From Candidatus Accumulibacter aalborgensis (GTDB lineage: Bacteria; Pseudomonadota; Gammaproteobacteria; Burkholderiales; Rhodocyclaceae), in the NCBI RefSeq assembly GCF_900089955.1, contig NZ_FLQX01000104.1:1-40377 (forward strand): 40,377 nt of DNA. Direction: 5' to 3'. A program made the translations under genes and the position numbers. Shown here in pieces: positions 1-9,056 of this stretch (positions are counted from its first letter, which is position 1; every line of letters begins with the position of its first letter). The notes under the pieces were generated by a model, which was not told the DNA's origin, searched no databases, and was given only the letters and a program-made list of their open reading frames with translations.

Positions 1-145
1 TTTCTTGCTACCCACCGCCAGGCCTTGAAAATACGGGGTTGGAGCCCTCGTGCGTCAGGGCTGGGATTTCCCGCTTCATGTCGTTTTCCTGCGCGTCGGG
101 TTGAAGGTGTACAGCGCCATCAGGACAATAAAGCTGAACAGCCAT

Positions 146-176
146 GTAGGGTGCAATAAGCAAAGCGCATTGCACC
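146..176 (+). repeat. REP-like palindrome with GTAG head
   Basis: A GTAG tetranucleotide is followed by a perfect 8-bp inverted repeat (GGTGCAAT at 150-157, ATTGCACC at 169-176) around a short AAGCAAAGCGC-type loop. A close relative (GGGTGCCA ... TGGCACCC, similar loop) lies at 27968-27996. A GTAG head before an imperfect palindrome is the usual form of REP sequences mobilised by RAYT transposases, and a RAYT gene is present at 15125-15649, though its own flanking REPs have a different palindrome. The rest of positions 1-216 holds nothing I can assign. Confidence 0.6.
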
Positions 177-216
177 ACGCGTATCCGGCCTGCTGTCGCG
201 TCTTCGTCCGGTGAAC

Positions 217-1194
217 TCAGGGCTGGCGGCATTCGCCGATGAGCGGGTCGCCGCGGCGGCCGCAGGGGCTGCTACTGACGGCTCGCGGGTGTGGCGTGCC
301 GTCGTCGTCAAGGTCTGCGGCAATCGTCTCCCAGGCCAGCAGGCCGCTTTTGTCCAGCGTCAGCCGCAACAGCCATCCGGTCCGGCCGGCCGGGTAGTCA
401 AACCCGTCAAAGACGAAATTGCCAAGGCTATAGACAATCAGTCTGCCGCGGTAGTACTCGACTCCCTGTGTCACGTGCGGATGGCCGCCGACCACCAGGT
501 CGGCGCCGGCGTCGATCATCAGGCGGGCCAGTTGCCGCTGGCGCTCGCTGGGCTGCGCCTCGCGTTCCCAGCCCCAGTGCATGAAGGGAATCACCAGATC
601 GGCGCCGGCCGCGCGTGCCGCGCGGATGTCGGCGACGACCTCGGTGTCTTCGCTCCAGGCGATTCCGGGCCATTCCGCTCCGGCTTCGAACGAGCGCGGC
701 TTGAATTCGTTGTAGGCCAGAACGGCAATGCGCAGTCCGCGAAGTTCTATCCACAGCGGTCGATGCGCCTGCTCGAGATGCTGCCCACCACCAAAGGTGG
801 CGATGCCCTGGCCGGCGAGCAGCGCGAGGGTCTCCAGGAAGGCCGCGTGGCCGTAGTCGCCGGAATGGTTGTTGGCTACGCCGAGCGCCTCGAAGCGTCC
901 GGCGAGCAGGGGCAGCACGCGGGGGTGGGCGCGGAAGGTGACGATCTTGTTTTCGCGAGGCTTGCCGACGGTGGCGATCGGGCATTCGAGGTTGCCGATG
1001 CGATAGTCGGCGTCGGCCAGGAGAGCGGCGAAGGGGGCAAACGGATCACCGGCGCGGCTGACCAGGCGGCCCGGTCCATCGTCGAGCATGATGTCGCCGA
1101 CGAAGACCAGGCGTACGGGGTCGGCCGCCAGTGCGCCGGAGACGGCGAGTGCGAGCGCAGCGAGGAGGAGAAGACAATGGCTTCCGCGGCTCAT
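217..1194 (-). CDS. CapA-family (PGA_cap) metallophosphoesterase-like protein
   Basis: A 325-residue protein with an N-terminal signal peptide (hydrophobic LLLLAALALAVSGALA) followed by a CapA/poly-gamma-glutamate-capsule fold. Family motifs occur in order: GDIMLDDGP, NLECPI, ANNHSGDYG, HWGWE, GGHPHV and SLGNFVFD. Their Asp, Asn and His residues are those expected to form the dimetal phosphoesterase site. The family includes capsule-biosynthesis proteins and many periplasmic enzymes of unknown substrate, so the substrate is not predicted here. The chosen ATG at 1194 has an AGGGGA ribosome site and overlaps the stop of the upstream secreted-protein gene (ATGA). An in-frame upstream start at 1227 would lie before that ribosome site and is less likely. 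The overlap suggests translational coupling. Confidence 0.8.
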   Translation of the reverse strand: MSRGSHCLLLLAALALAVSGALAADPVRLVFVGDIMLDDGPGRLVSRAGDPFAPFAALLADADYRIGNLECPIATVGKPRENKIVTFRAHPRVLPLLAGRFEALGVANNHSGDYGHAAFLETLALLAGQGIATFGGGQHLEQAHRPLWIELRGLRIAVLAYNEFKPRSFEAGAEWPGIAWSEDTEVVADIRAARAAGADLVIPFMHWGWEREAQPSERQRQLARLMIDAGADLVVGGHPHVTQGVEYYRGRLIVYSLGNFVFDGFDYPAGRTGWLLRLTLDKSGLLAWETIAADLDDDGTPHPRAVSSSPCGRRGDPLIGECRQP

Positions 1195-1631
1195 GGTGTC
1201 CCCTTTTCCACTGGCGACAACTCGCACCAGTATTGTATTTCGCCGTCGCGTATCGGTTCATGCACGCTGTTGAGGCCGGTGAAGCCGTAGCTTGACCGGG
1301 GCGGTGTGGGCGGCGGGTAGGGATGGGTCAGTTGGTGAATCAGCGCCGGCCCGTCGTCGCGCTCGCTGAAGACGTAGATCTTGATCGTCGCGAGATCGCG
1401 CGGCTCAGGCTGGAAGACCATCCGGAAAAGGAAGTACGAGCCGATCGCCCGCACCGGCACAGTGTAGGGCGAGCTCACCGGCTGTGCCTGCAGGATGCGC
1501 GTCTCGCCGCCGTACGTCACGTGGCAGAGCAGCGTCTCGGCATGCCCGCGCAGGGCGAGCAGCAGGATGGCGGCGAGCAGGTACCGGGAAGCAAGGCGCC
1601 TGAAGGCATGCGGAGAAGTTCGACGGGGCAT
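1191..1631 (-). CDS. Small secreted protein of unknown function
   Basis: A 146-residue protein that I do not recognise. It begins with a basic N-region (PRRTSPHAFRRLASR), a hydrophobic stretch (YLLAAILLLALRGHA) and a plausible signal-peptidase site after GHA, so it is probably periplasmic. The mature part is short and has only two cysteines, one near each end (LLCHV and QYWCEL), which could form a disulfide. It also carries a proline-rich segment (HPYPPPTPP). I chose the ATG at 1631; a TTG at 1658 is possible but would put nine extra residues before the basic region. Its stop overlaps the start of the capA-like gene, so the two are probably one transcription unit and may act together in the envelope. 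Confidence 0.6.
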   Translation of the reverse strand: MPRRTSPHAFRRLASRYLLAAILLLALRGHAETLLCHVTYGGETRILQAQPVSSPYTVPVRAIGSYFLFRMVFQPEPRDLATIKIYVFSERDDGPALIHQLTHPYPPPTPPRSSYGFTGLNSVHEPIRDGEIQYWCELSPVEKGTP

Positions 1632-1707
1632 GATCGGCAGCGGATCGCTATCCGGCAAGGAATTGCCGGCAGTATCTGGGTCCGTCCCGTGGCAGTCAAG
1701 CGTGGGT

Positions 1708-2320
<613 letters not shown>

Positions 2321-3545
2321 GCGCGGCGAATTGTAGTGGATGGCGTTGTCGACCAGCGCCTTGAAGAGCATGCGCAGTTGCAGCGGGCGGTCGATGATCG
2401 GCGGCAGCGTGACGGCCGGCTGCCAGTCGACGACGATGCCGGCGCCCAACAGCCGTGGCGTACGGATTTCCAGGACGTCGCGCAGGATCTCGTTGAGATT
2501 GATCGGCACGACGATCTCCTGCGGCCCTTGGGGAATCACCTGGCGCAGCGCTTCGAGATGTTTGCGGCTGGCGGCCAGCGCCTGTTGCAGCACGCTGGCG
2601 CTCGCCGGATCGCGCCGCTGCAGAACCGCGGTAGCCGTGGCCATGATGTTCGTCGGCTCTTCGAGGCGGAAAGTCGCTGCCGAGAAGCCTTCGCGGATCG
2701 CGGCGGCGCGTTCCTCATCGGCCAGCACCGCTTGCAGGGCAGCGGCGCGGGCGCGCTCCTGCTCTTCGCGCAGCTTGCTGATGTCGGCAATGACCAGTAG
2801 CAGACCGGGCTTACCGTCGGGGACGAAGTAGCTGTCGGCAGAGTCACTCTGCATTTCGATCAGCGACGTGGTGACCGATAGCCAGCGGGGCCGGCCGGCT
2901 GGGCGGTCGATGCTCGCTTTCCGGACGGCTGGACAGCGATTCGCGCCAGTTCGGAGACAGGCTGGCGAGCAGGGTGTGCGCCGGCTCGTTGCCCCCCATG
3001 CTGGTGAGCAGCTTCTTGTATTCGTGGTTGTCGAGGATCACCCGACCACTCTGGTCGAGCAGCGCGAAGGCCATCGGCGCGGCGTCGACCACCGATTCGA
3101 TCAGTTTCTTCTGGTTGCCGACGACGCGCTCAAGGCGGTGCAGTTCGGTGACGTCGCGGTGCGTGCCGAGAAAGTGCGTCGTCTTGCCCTGGGCGTCGAC
3201 GATCGGCGAAATGGTCAGCTCGGCCAGATAGACCAGCCCGTTCTTCTTGCGGTTGAGCAAGCGGCCCGAACACGCGCGCTGAGCAGCTAGTTCGCTCCAC
3301 ATGCGCCGGTAAGTGTCGCTCGATGTCGTCTGACTGGAGAGCATGGACTGGTTCTTGCCGACGAGTTCGTCGGTGGCGTAGCCGGTGACGCGAGCGAAAG
3401 CGTCGTTGGCGAAGAGGATATTGGCCTTGGGGTCGGTGATCGAAATGGCGAGATCGGCCTGATCCACGGCCTGTCGATACGCTTCGGGCGGCAGCTCCGC
3501 TGGCTGCTTGACAGAGTTCGCGGCAACACGGGTGATGACCGGCAT
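2321..3545 (-). pseudogene. nifL: nifL remnant: PAS sensor retained, C-terminus lost, frameshifted
   Basis: NifL is the redox/energy-sensing anti-activator of NifA. The N-terminal PAS domain, which binds FAD in characterised NifL, is intact (residues ~25-140: ISITDPKANILFANDAF, GTHRDVTEL). A second PAS-like segment follows (PMAFALLDQSGRVILDN). A one-base frameshift near 2895-2925 then moves the frame; the protein resumes as RKASIDRPAGRPRWLS, KPGLLLVIADISKLREEQ and the kinase-like linker. The frame runs to ALVDNAI, the N-box of the GHKL domain, and then enters nifA sequence, so about a hundred C-terminal residues are gone. The ATG at 3545 has a GAGGAG ribosome site. It is divergent from the rnf operon, the usual nif-associated arrangement. 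Confidence 0.85.
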
Positions 3546-3693
3546 AGGGTGCTCCTCAAGAGTGTTTCGAGGGTGTCAGATTCGCTTCTTTCGCCTGAAT
3601 CAAGCACGTTCCGTGCCGTCGCACGAATGTGGGGCAAAGCAGGCCAGCGATCGGGTCACCACTCAGGCTGGCGCGGAAAACCGACGAGAGTCG

Positions 3694-3709
3694 TGTCGGC
3701 TTTGCGACA
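3694..3709 (+). promoter_or_regulatory. NifA upstream activator sequence (TGT-N10-ACA)
   Basis: TGT at 3694-3696 and ACA at 3707-3709 are separated by exactly ten bases, matching the established NifA-binding consensus. It lies about 110 bp upstream of the -24 element of the sigma-54 promoter at 3806-3822, within the usual distance for enhancer-type activation. The site is intact although the rnf genes it should control are damaged. Confidence 0.75.
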
Positions 3710-3805
3710 TCTGCGCGCTGCCAATCCTGCCCGGGCGTTCCCGTTCGTGGTGCATCGCCCTCGGAAGCACGCATGGACGCGGGTTTGCGGGCTGCCTGCG
3801 CGACC

Positions 3806-3822
3806 TGGCACGCCTTGTGCAT
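3806..3822 (+). promoter_or_regulatory. Sigma-54 (RpoN) -24/-12 promoter for rnf operon
   Basis: TGGCACGCCTTGTGCAT matches the sigma-54 consensus TGGCACG-N4-TTGCA with one mismatch. The invariant GG (3807-3808) and GC (3819-3820) dinucleotides are ten bases apart as required. The predicted start is near 3832, about 25 bases before the rnfA ATG. Together with the NifA site it indicates an operon built for nitrogen-fixation control. The rest of 3546-3856 shows nothing else I can assign. Confidence 0.8.
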
Positions 3823-3856
3823 CAGGACGTATGGAAAAACCCGAAGCCATAACGCC

Positions 3857-4394
3857 ATGAACGAATTCATCCTGCTCCTGCTATCCACCGCGCTGGTCAA
3901 CAACGTCGTGCTGATCAAGTTCCTCGGCCTCTGCCCGGTGATGGGCGTCTCGAAGAGCGTCGACAGTGCATTGGGAATGGGGCTGGCGACGACCTTCGTC
4001 ATCACGCTGGCCGCCGGCGCGTCGTGGATGCTCGACAACTGGCTGCTGGCGCCGTTTGGCCTGGGCTATCTGCGCATCCTGACCTTCATACTGGTCATCG
4101 CCGCGGTCGTGCAATTCACCGAAATGTTCATCCGCAAGGCCAGGCCCGCTCTTTACCAGTCGCTCGGTATCTACCTGCCACTGATCACCACCAACTGCGC
4201 GGTGCTCGGCGTCGCCCTGCTCAACGTCGAGCAGAAGTTGAGTCTCTTCAAGAGCCTGCTCTACGGTTTCGGCTCGGCGCTTGGTTTCACCCTGGTGCTG
4301 CTCGTCTTCGCCGGTCTGCGCGAACGCGTGGCACTGGCGCGCGTGCCGGCCGCTTTCGCCGGTGCGCCGATTTCGTTCATCACCATCAGCCTGA
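3857..4394 (+). pseudogene. rnfA: rnfA, truncated at 3' end and fused to rnfB remnant
   Basis: RnfA is an integral membrane subunit of the Rnf complex, which drives ferredoxin reduction, here presumably for nitrogenase. The sequence is a good RnfA from [16 protein letters not shown] through [13 protein letters not shown] to [11 protein letters not shown] (about residue 177), with the expected membrane helices. The last ~16 residues of a normal RnfA (about 193 residues) are missing. The frame runs straight into RnfB sequence ([12 protein letters not shown]) without a stop, so the deletion joins the two genes in frame. The start ATG at 3857 lies 25 bp after the predicted sigma-54 start site. 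Confidence 0.85.
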
Positions 4395-4556
4395 TGCCCG
4401 GCTCCAACTGCGGGCAGTGCGGCTTCGCCGGCTGTAGCGCGGCGGCCACGGCGATTGCCGAAGGCGTCGCGTCGCCGGCCTGTTGCCCGCCGGGCGGCAA
4501 GGCGCTGGCCGTGGTGATCGCGGTTCGGCTGGGCATCACGGTCGATCTCTCCAGCG
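4395..4556 (+). pseudogene. rnfB: rnfB fragment (Fe-S motif only)
   Basis: About 54 codons of RnfB remain: [13 protein letters not shown] and ACCPPGG, the cysteine motif of its N-terminal 4Fe-4S domain, followed by the LGITVDLS segment. The N-terminal membrane anchor and the C-terminal pair of ferredoxin-like clusters are absent. It is fused in frame to rnfA upstream and runs directly into the start of rnfC. Normal RnfB is about 170-190 residues or more, so most of the gene has been lost. It could not pass electrons in the usual way. Confidence 0.85.
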
Positions 4557-5628
4557 ACTTCGTCGGCGACGGCTGGGGCGTGCATCCGGCCGACCACAAA
4601 CGCCCGGCGGCCGACTCGCCAGCCCCTCGCTGCCGCTGCCGCAGCGCCTGCACCTGATGCTCGCGCAGCACGTCGGCGCGCCGGCTCGGCCGGTCGTGCT
4701 GGTTGGCCAGAAGGTGAAAAAGGGTGAGTTGATCGCTGCTGCGCACGGCAATATCTCGGCGCCGCTGCATGCGTCGACCTCCGGAACGATCAGCGCCATC
4801 GGCGAAATCACGGCGCCGCATGCCTCCGGCTTGCCGGGAATGGCGATTTCGATCGACGCCGACGGCGATGATGCCTGGCTTGAAAGCGAGCGCGTGAGCG
4901 ACCCCTTTGCGCTGTCGCCGGGCGAGATTGCCGCGCGCGTCGCGGCGGCCGGGGTGGTCGGCCTCGGCGGAGCGACTTTTCCGTCGTCGGTGAAGCTCAA
5001 TCTAGGTCGCCGTTCGAAGATCGACACCTTGATCATCAACGGCAGCGAGTGCGAGCCCTACCTCTCCTGCGACGACCGTCTGATGCGCGACCGGGCCGCC
5101 GATGTCGTCAGCGGCATTCGCCTGATGCTGATTGCCACCGGCGCCCGGCAGGCACGGGTGGGCATCGAGGACAACAAGCCGGAAGCGATCGCCGCCATGC
5201 GCGAAGCGGTACGGCGCTTTGGCGAGATCATCGTCGAGCTGGTGCCGGCGCGCTATCCGATGGGCCTGTTGCCGTTGGAAATGAGCGCGCGCATTCGCCA
5301 CGGAGAGATGGAGTCGGCGGTCGCCCTCGGTCTGTCGGACTGCATCGCCTGTGGGTGCTGCGCCTACGTTTGTCCCGCGCACATTCCGCTGGTGCAGTAC
5401 TTCTACCACGCCAAGGGCGAACTCTCGGCGCGTCAGCGGACGCAGTTGCGCAGCGAAGCGACCCGTAAGATGGCGCAGGCGCGGCAGGAACGCCTCGAAC
5501 GTGAAGCACGCGAAAAGGCCGAAGCCGCGGCTCGGCGGAAGGCCGAGCGGTCGGCGCAGCAGGCCGCGCTGAAAACCGTTGCCGTGGCCGCTGCGGTCAC
5601 TCGCATAGCCGCCGGAGAATCGGCATGA
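4557..5628 (+). pseudogene. rnfC: rnfC, frameshifted and internally deleted
   Basis: RnfC is the peripheral NADH/FMN and Fe-S subunit of the Rnf complex. Its N-terminus ([16 protein letters not shown]) is in the frame of the rnfA-rnfB fusion. A one-base shift around 4613-4632 moves the rest ([18 protein letters not shown] onward) to the next frame, so it lacks its own start. The FMN/NADH-binding part is recognisable (GVVGLGGATFPSSVKL, NGSECEPYLSCDDRLM). At about 5261-5268 the sequence jumps from ARYPMG to LLPLEMSARIRHG, removing roughly 140-150 residues including the first 4Fe-4S motif; the second (CIACGCCAYVCP) remains. The Ala/Lys/Glu-rich C-terminal tail is typical. The stop overlaps the rnfD start (ATGA). 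Confidence 0.85.
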
Positions 5629-6257
5629 AAGCCGCTGGTCCGGCGACAGACGCGTTCGCCTCGCCGCACGCGCACGGCGGTAATTCGATCGGCCGGACGA
5701 TGTTGCGGGTACAGATCGCGCTGCTGCCGGCGACCGCTTTCGGATTCTGGCTGTTCGGTTGGCCGGCGTTCTTTCTCTGGCTGCTGACCATTCTGTCCTG
5801 CCTTGGCTTCGAGGCGCTGGCGCTGACGCTGATGGGCAGCCGACGGATCAAGGCCACGCTGTTGGACGGTTCGGCGCTGCTCACCGGCTGGCTGCTGGCG
5901 CTGACGCTGCCGCCCTGGGCACCCTGGTGGGTCGCCGTCGTCGGCGGCTTCATGGCCATCGTGATCGGCAAGCAGGTCTTCGGCGGCGTCGGGCAGAACG
6001 TGTTCAACCCGGCGATGGTGGCGCGCGTCGCGCTGCTCGGTGCTTTCTTCATCGCCACCGATTACGTCACCTCACCAAATACCGGCGCTGGCCAGATCAT
6101 TTTCGGGCTCGGGGTCGGGCTGCTGACCTGGATCATCCGAAGTTACGGAGGCTATCCGGAGGGAATGGCTTTCGCGGTTTTGCTGATGAACGCACTGACG
6201 CCGGTGATCGGCCGCCAGGGCAAGCCCCTGGCGATCCCGGAAACGAGGGAGGCCTGA
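5625..6257 (+). pseudogene. rnfD: rnfD with large in-frame internal deletion
   Basis: RnfD is a membrane subunit that carries a covalently bound FMN on a threonine. The open frame is 210 residues, against roughly 330-360 for the family. The N-terminal half is normal (QVFGGVGQNVFNPAMVARVALL), as is the C-terminus (FFIATDYVTSPNTGAGQ, IIRSYGGYPEGMAFAVLLMNALTPV). The two are joined at about 6030-6042 (VALLGAFF), removing about 120 residues of membrane helices. The loss includes the region before GAFFIATD where the flavin-bearing threonine normally sits. The junction falls where both flanks would encode a short Leu-Gly stretch. The frame is preserved, but a functional subunit is very unlikely. Confidence 0.8.
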
Positions 6258-6258
6258 G

Positions 6259-6870
6259 ATGAACCTGGCCTTGTGGCGCGAGAAGATCGCTTACTAGCCG
6301 ATCCTGCTCGGCAGCTTCGCACTGCTGGCCAGCGGCGCACTGGCGTGGGTGGCGGCGGCCACCGGCCAAGCCATCGCCGCCGCCGAAGCCCGGGATCTGC
6401 GCGATTCGCTCGTCGAGGTGCTGCCGGCCGGTTTTGCCGACAACGACTTCCTCAACGACAAGATTGAAATCGAGCGCGACGGCAAGCCGGTGATCGTTTA
6501 CCGGGCGCGCCAGGGCGGCGTGGTCAAGGGCGCGGTGTTCAAGGTCGTCGAGCGTGGTTACGCGGCTGACATCCAGTTGCTGATGGCCGTCGATGCGCAA
6601 GGCGCGACGCTCGGCGTACGCGTCGTCAAGCACGCCGAAACGCCCGGACTGGGCGACAAGATCGAGGTCGGCAAGTCGCCATGGGTGAAGGATTTCAGCG
6701 GCAAATCACCGGCCAATCCGCCGCCCGCCAAATGGGGCGTGAACAAGGATGGCGGCGTCTTCGACCAGTCTGCCGGCGCGACGATCACTCCGCGTGCGGT
6801 GGTCAAGGCGGTCAAGGGCGGGCTCGAGTTCTATGCCGCGCACCGCCGCGAGATTCTGGGAGAACCCTGA
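6259..6870 (+). pseudogene. rnfG: rnfG with amber stop at codon 13
   Basis: RnfG is the membrane-anchored, FMN-carrying subunit. From the ATG at 6259 the frame reads MNLALWREKIAY, then TAG (6295-6297), then continues with the expected membrane anchor (PILLGSFALLASGALAWVAA) and a complete RnfG body. HAETPGLGDKIEV and the flavinylation motif SAGATIT are present, and the total is 203 codons, normal for the family. TAG could derive from CAG by one transition. Restart at an internal ATG (6349) would drop the membrane anchor. Apart from this codon it is the best-preserved gene of the operon. Its stop overlaps the rnfE start by one base. Confidence 0.85.
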
Positions 6871-7268
6871 TGAGCGACAATTATGGAAATATCATCCGGC
6901 AGGGCTTGTGGAGCGAGAACATCGTCTTTTCGCAGTTGCTGGCCATGTGCCCGACGATGGCGGTAACCACCAGCGGCACCAACGGGCTCGGCATGGGGCT
7001 GGGTTTCACCGGCGCGCTGACGCTGATCGGGCTGATCCGCGAATTCCTGGGCGCCGGTACGCTGTTCGCGCAGGCTTCGAACCTGCTCGGACCGTCTTTC
7101 GCCTTCCTGGAAATGAAGCTGCCCGGCTACGGCGGCGCGCTGCTGATGATTCTGCCGCCGGGTGGCTTCGCCATTCTCGGTTTCCTCCTGGCCGGCAAGC
7201 GGGTGATGGAAAGCCGCTTGGCGCAAGGTAGCTGGCAAGCGGCAGGCGCTGCTACCGTCACGACATGA
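6870..7268 (+). pseudogene. rnfE: rnfE with in-frame internal deletion
   Basis: RnfE is a multi-helix membrane subunit paired with RnfA. The open frame is 132 residues, against about 220-235 for the family. The start (CPTMAVTTSGTNGLGMGL) and end (FTGALTLIGLIREFLGAGTLF, LPPGGFAILGFLLAGKR) are good matches, but about 100 residues between them are missing. The junction at about 6989-7003 sits on GMGLG. Intact family members carry similar Gly-Met-Gly-Leu stretches at both places, so the event looks like deletion between two short direct repeats. The frame is kept, but several transmembrane helices are gone. Confidence 0.8.
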
Positions 7269-7278
7269 GGAGAGCGAG

Positions 7279-7532
7279 ATGCAGATCGGCGTTGCCTATT
7301 CCGAGCCAGGTCAGCAGGTCTGGGTCAATATCGAAGTTCCCGACGAATCGAGCGTTCGGGTGTCCTCAGGCAGTTTCCGCATATCGACCTCAAGGCGCAG
7401 AAGGTCGGCGTTTTCGGGCGCCTGGTCAAGCTCGATGCCGCGCTGAAGCCCGGCGACCGGATCGAGATCTATCGGGCCATCATTGCCGACCCGGAGACCG
7501 TTCCGCGGCGCGATCAGGGAGAAGATGACTAG
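7279..7532 (+). pseudogene. rnfH: rnfH-like ubiquitin-fold protein, frameshifted by short deletion
   Basis: The N-terminus ([26 protein letters not shown]) is in one frame and the C-terminus ([35 protein letters not shown], ending at the TAG at 7530-7532) in another. The span is 254 bases, not a multiple of three. Family members have about six more residues (an Ala-Ile-Glu-Arg-type segment) between SSV and SGVL. The sequence at the join, TCGAGCGTTC (7348-7357), would encode both Ser-Ser-Val and the Ile-Glu-Arg-Ser stretch in shifted frames. That is what deletion between two copies of this 10-mer would leave. It is the last gene of the rnf unit. Confidence 0.75.
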
Positions 7533-7562
7533 CCAGTGAATCCCTGGCATCGGCCAGGCTGC

Positions 7563-7568
7563 TAGAAT
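7563..7568 (+). promoter_or_regulatory. Possible -10 element upstream of the PIG-L gene
   Basis: TAGAAT lies 53 bases before the chosen ATG at 7622. The same hexamer occurs upstream of argD, the CDF gene and rlmD. No convincing -35 element was found, so this is a weak call based on recurrence. Confidence 0.3.
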
Positions 7569-7621
7569 CCGGAGAAATGCGTTCCCCGCGTCGCGAGCGG
7601 GTTCACCGGCCGAGGCAGTTC

Positions 7622-9031
7622 ATGAGTTCACGTAAACAACAATTACTGCGCCGTCATCGCCGGCAGAAGCGCCTCGTCCTGCTCGGCACCCTGCTGGTAC
7701 TCGCCCCGTTGGGCGTCTTCGTCGCCTGGTGGCTGGTGCCGGCCGTGCTGCTCCTGGGCTGGCTCGCTCATGAGGCCTGGTTTGCCGATCACCTGTTCTA
7801 TTCGCCACATGATGACTACCAGTACACCTTCCCGGCCGCTACGGCGAGGCAGTGCGTATCGCTGGTCGGCGGACGTCTGCAACTGAGCGCGCCACTCGCG
7901 GCCGGCGAGACGCTGATTCTCGAAGTCGAATTGCACAGCACCCGGCTGGGCTGGTTGTTCGACCCCCATGTCTGGCTCGGCGACGACCGACAGGATTTCG
8001 AACGAGGGGTGCGCGGCCGACGCTTCCTCAACCTTTCTGGACAGGCGGTGGCGGTCGGCATGGGCGAGTTGCCGATCGAAGGACGCTTTTGCCGTTTGTC
8101 GCTGACCGCGACGCTGTACGCGCTGCCCAACCCGGATTATTCCGAACGCCGGATCATGGTCCTCGCACCGCACGCCGACGATGCCGAGCTGGCGGCGTTC
8201 GGTCTGTACAGCCGGGCGCCCGAGGCGGTCATCGTGACGGTGACGCAGGGCGAAATCGAGGCCAGGAACTATCAGCGCCTGGGGCTCGACGGCGCGCAAG
8301 CGGCGCAGCTCAAGGGACGCCTGCGCGCCTGGGACAGTCTGGCCGTTCCGCTCTGGGGCGGCGTGCCGCAGAGCCGCTGTGTGCAGCTCGGATACTACTG
8401 CCTGCAACTGCCGGCGATGCTCGCCCAGCCCGACCTCCTCTTTGCCTCGCGGGAGTCGGCCGACAAGGACGTGCGCAGCGTGCGTCTACACAACCCACTG
8501 CGCCTGCCGGCAGACGCCGACGGGCTGCCCTGCGGAAGGAACCTGCTGGCCGATCTGGTCGCGCTGCTCGAACACTTCCGCCCCGAAGTGATCGTCACGC
8601 CACACCCGGAACTCGACCCGCACCCCGATCATTTCGCCACCTCGATGGCCGTCGATCAGGCGGTACAACGGTCGAGCTGGAAACCCGAAATCGCCCTGCT
8701 TTACGCCAACCACCTGTACGACAACGACCGCTGGCCGATGGGACCGGTCGGCGCCGGCGTCGCCCTGCCGCCGGCGCTGGCGCCCCTGCCGGCCGATGGT
8801 CTGTGGAGCCCGCAACTGAGCGCCCAAGTTCAGCTCGACAAGGCGATGGCGCTGGCCATGCAGCACGACCTGCAGGGGCGTCCGCTGCTCAAGCACCGCC
8901 TGCGCCGCAAGGTTCAGTACCTGCTTGCCGGCCGCCGCTGGCCGGCGACCGGCGAGAACGACTTCTTTCGCAAGGCGGTACGCCGTCATGAGCTGTTCTG
9001 GGTTCGCCACTTCGACCAGTTCGACCAGTGA
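7622..9031 (+). CDS. Membrane-anchored PIG-L/LmbE-type deacetylase
   Basis: A 469-residue protein. Two close hydrophobic segments at residues ~16-45 anchor it to the membrane. A beta-rich region of unknown role follows (to ~residue 175), then a PIG-L domain starting at RRIMVLAPHADDAELAAFG. The APHADDAE motif matches the PHPDDE zinc/catalytic motif of the family, and HPELDPHPDH supplies the later histidines. The family removes N-acetyl groups from sugars (GlcNAc-PI, mycothiol precursors, bacillithiol, antibiotics); the substrate here is unknown. The start at 7622 has GAGG six bases upstream; an earlier ATG (7577) has its Shine-Dalgarno too close. Its stop is 25 bases before the zinc-ribbon gene, suggesting co-transcription. 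Confidence 0.75.
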   Translation: MSSRKQQLLRRHRRQKRLVLLGTLLVLAPLGVFVAWWLVPAVLLLGWLAHEAWFADHLFYSPHDDYQYTFPAATARQCVSLVGGRLQLSAPLAAGETLILEVELHSTRLGWLFDPHVWLGDDRQDFERGVRGRRFLNLSGQAVAVGMGELPIEGRFCRLSLTATLYALPNPDYSERRIMVLAPHADDAELAAFGLYSRAPEAVIVTVTQGEIEARNYQRLGLDGAQAAQLKGRLRAWDSLAVPLWGGVPQSRCVQLGYYCLQLPAMLAQPDLLFASRESADKDVRSVRLHNPLRLPADADGLPCGRNLLADLVALLEHFRPEVIVTPHPELDPHPDHFATSMAVDQAVQRSSWKPEIALLYANHLYDNDRWPMGPVGAGVALPPALAPLPADGLWSPQLSAQVQLDKAMALAMQHDLQGRPLLKHRLRRKVQYLLAGRRWPATGENDFFRKAVRRHELFWVRHFDQFDQ

Positions 9032-9056
9032 CCCGCCGCCACACTGCCGAATCGCC

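Noticed and set aside
8-232. Small minus-strand frame at the window start
   Set aside because: No signal peptide, motif or ribosome site, and it overlaps a REP-like element.
211-1290. Plus-strand 359-codon frame over the CapA gene
   Set aside because: Antisense shadow; the minus strand has a signal peptide, ribosome site and conserved motifs.
6349-6870. Shorter functional RnfG starting at an internal ATG
   Set aside because: It would lack the membrane anchor, and no ribosome site is visible. The upstream codons and anchor are clearly RnfG, so a nonsense mutation explains it better.
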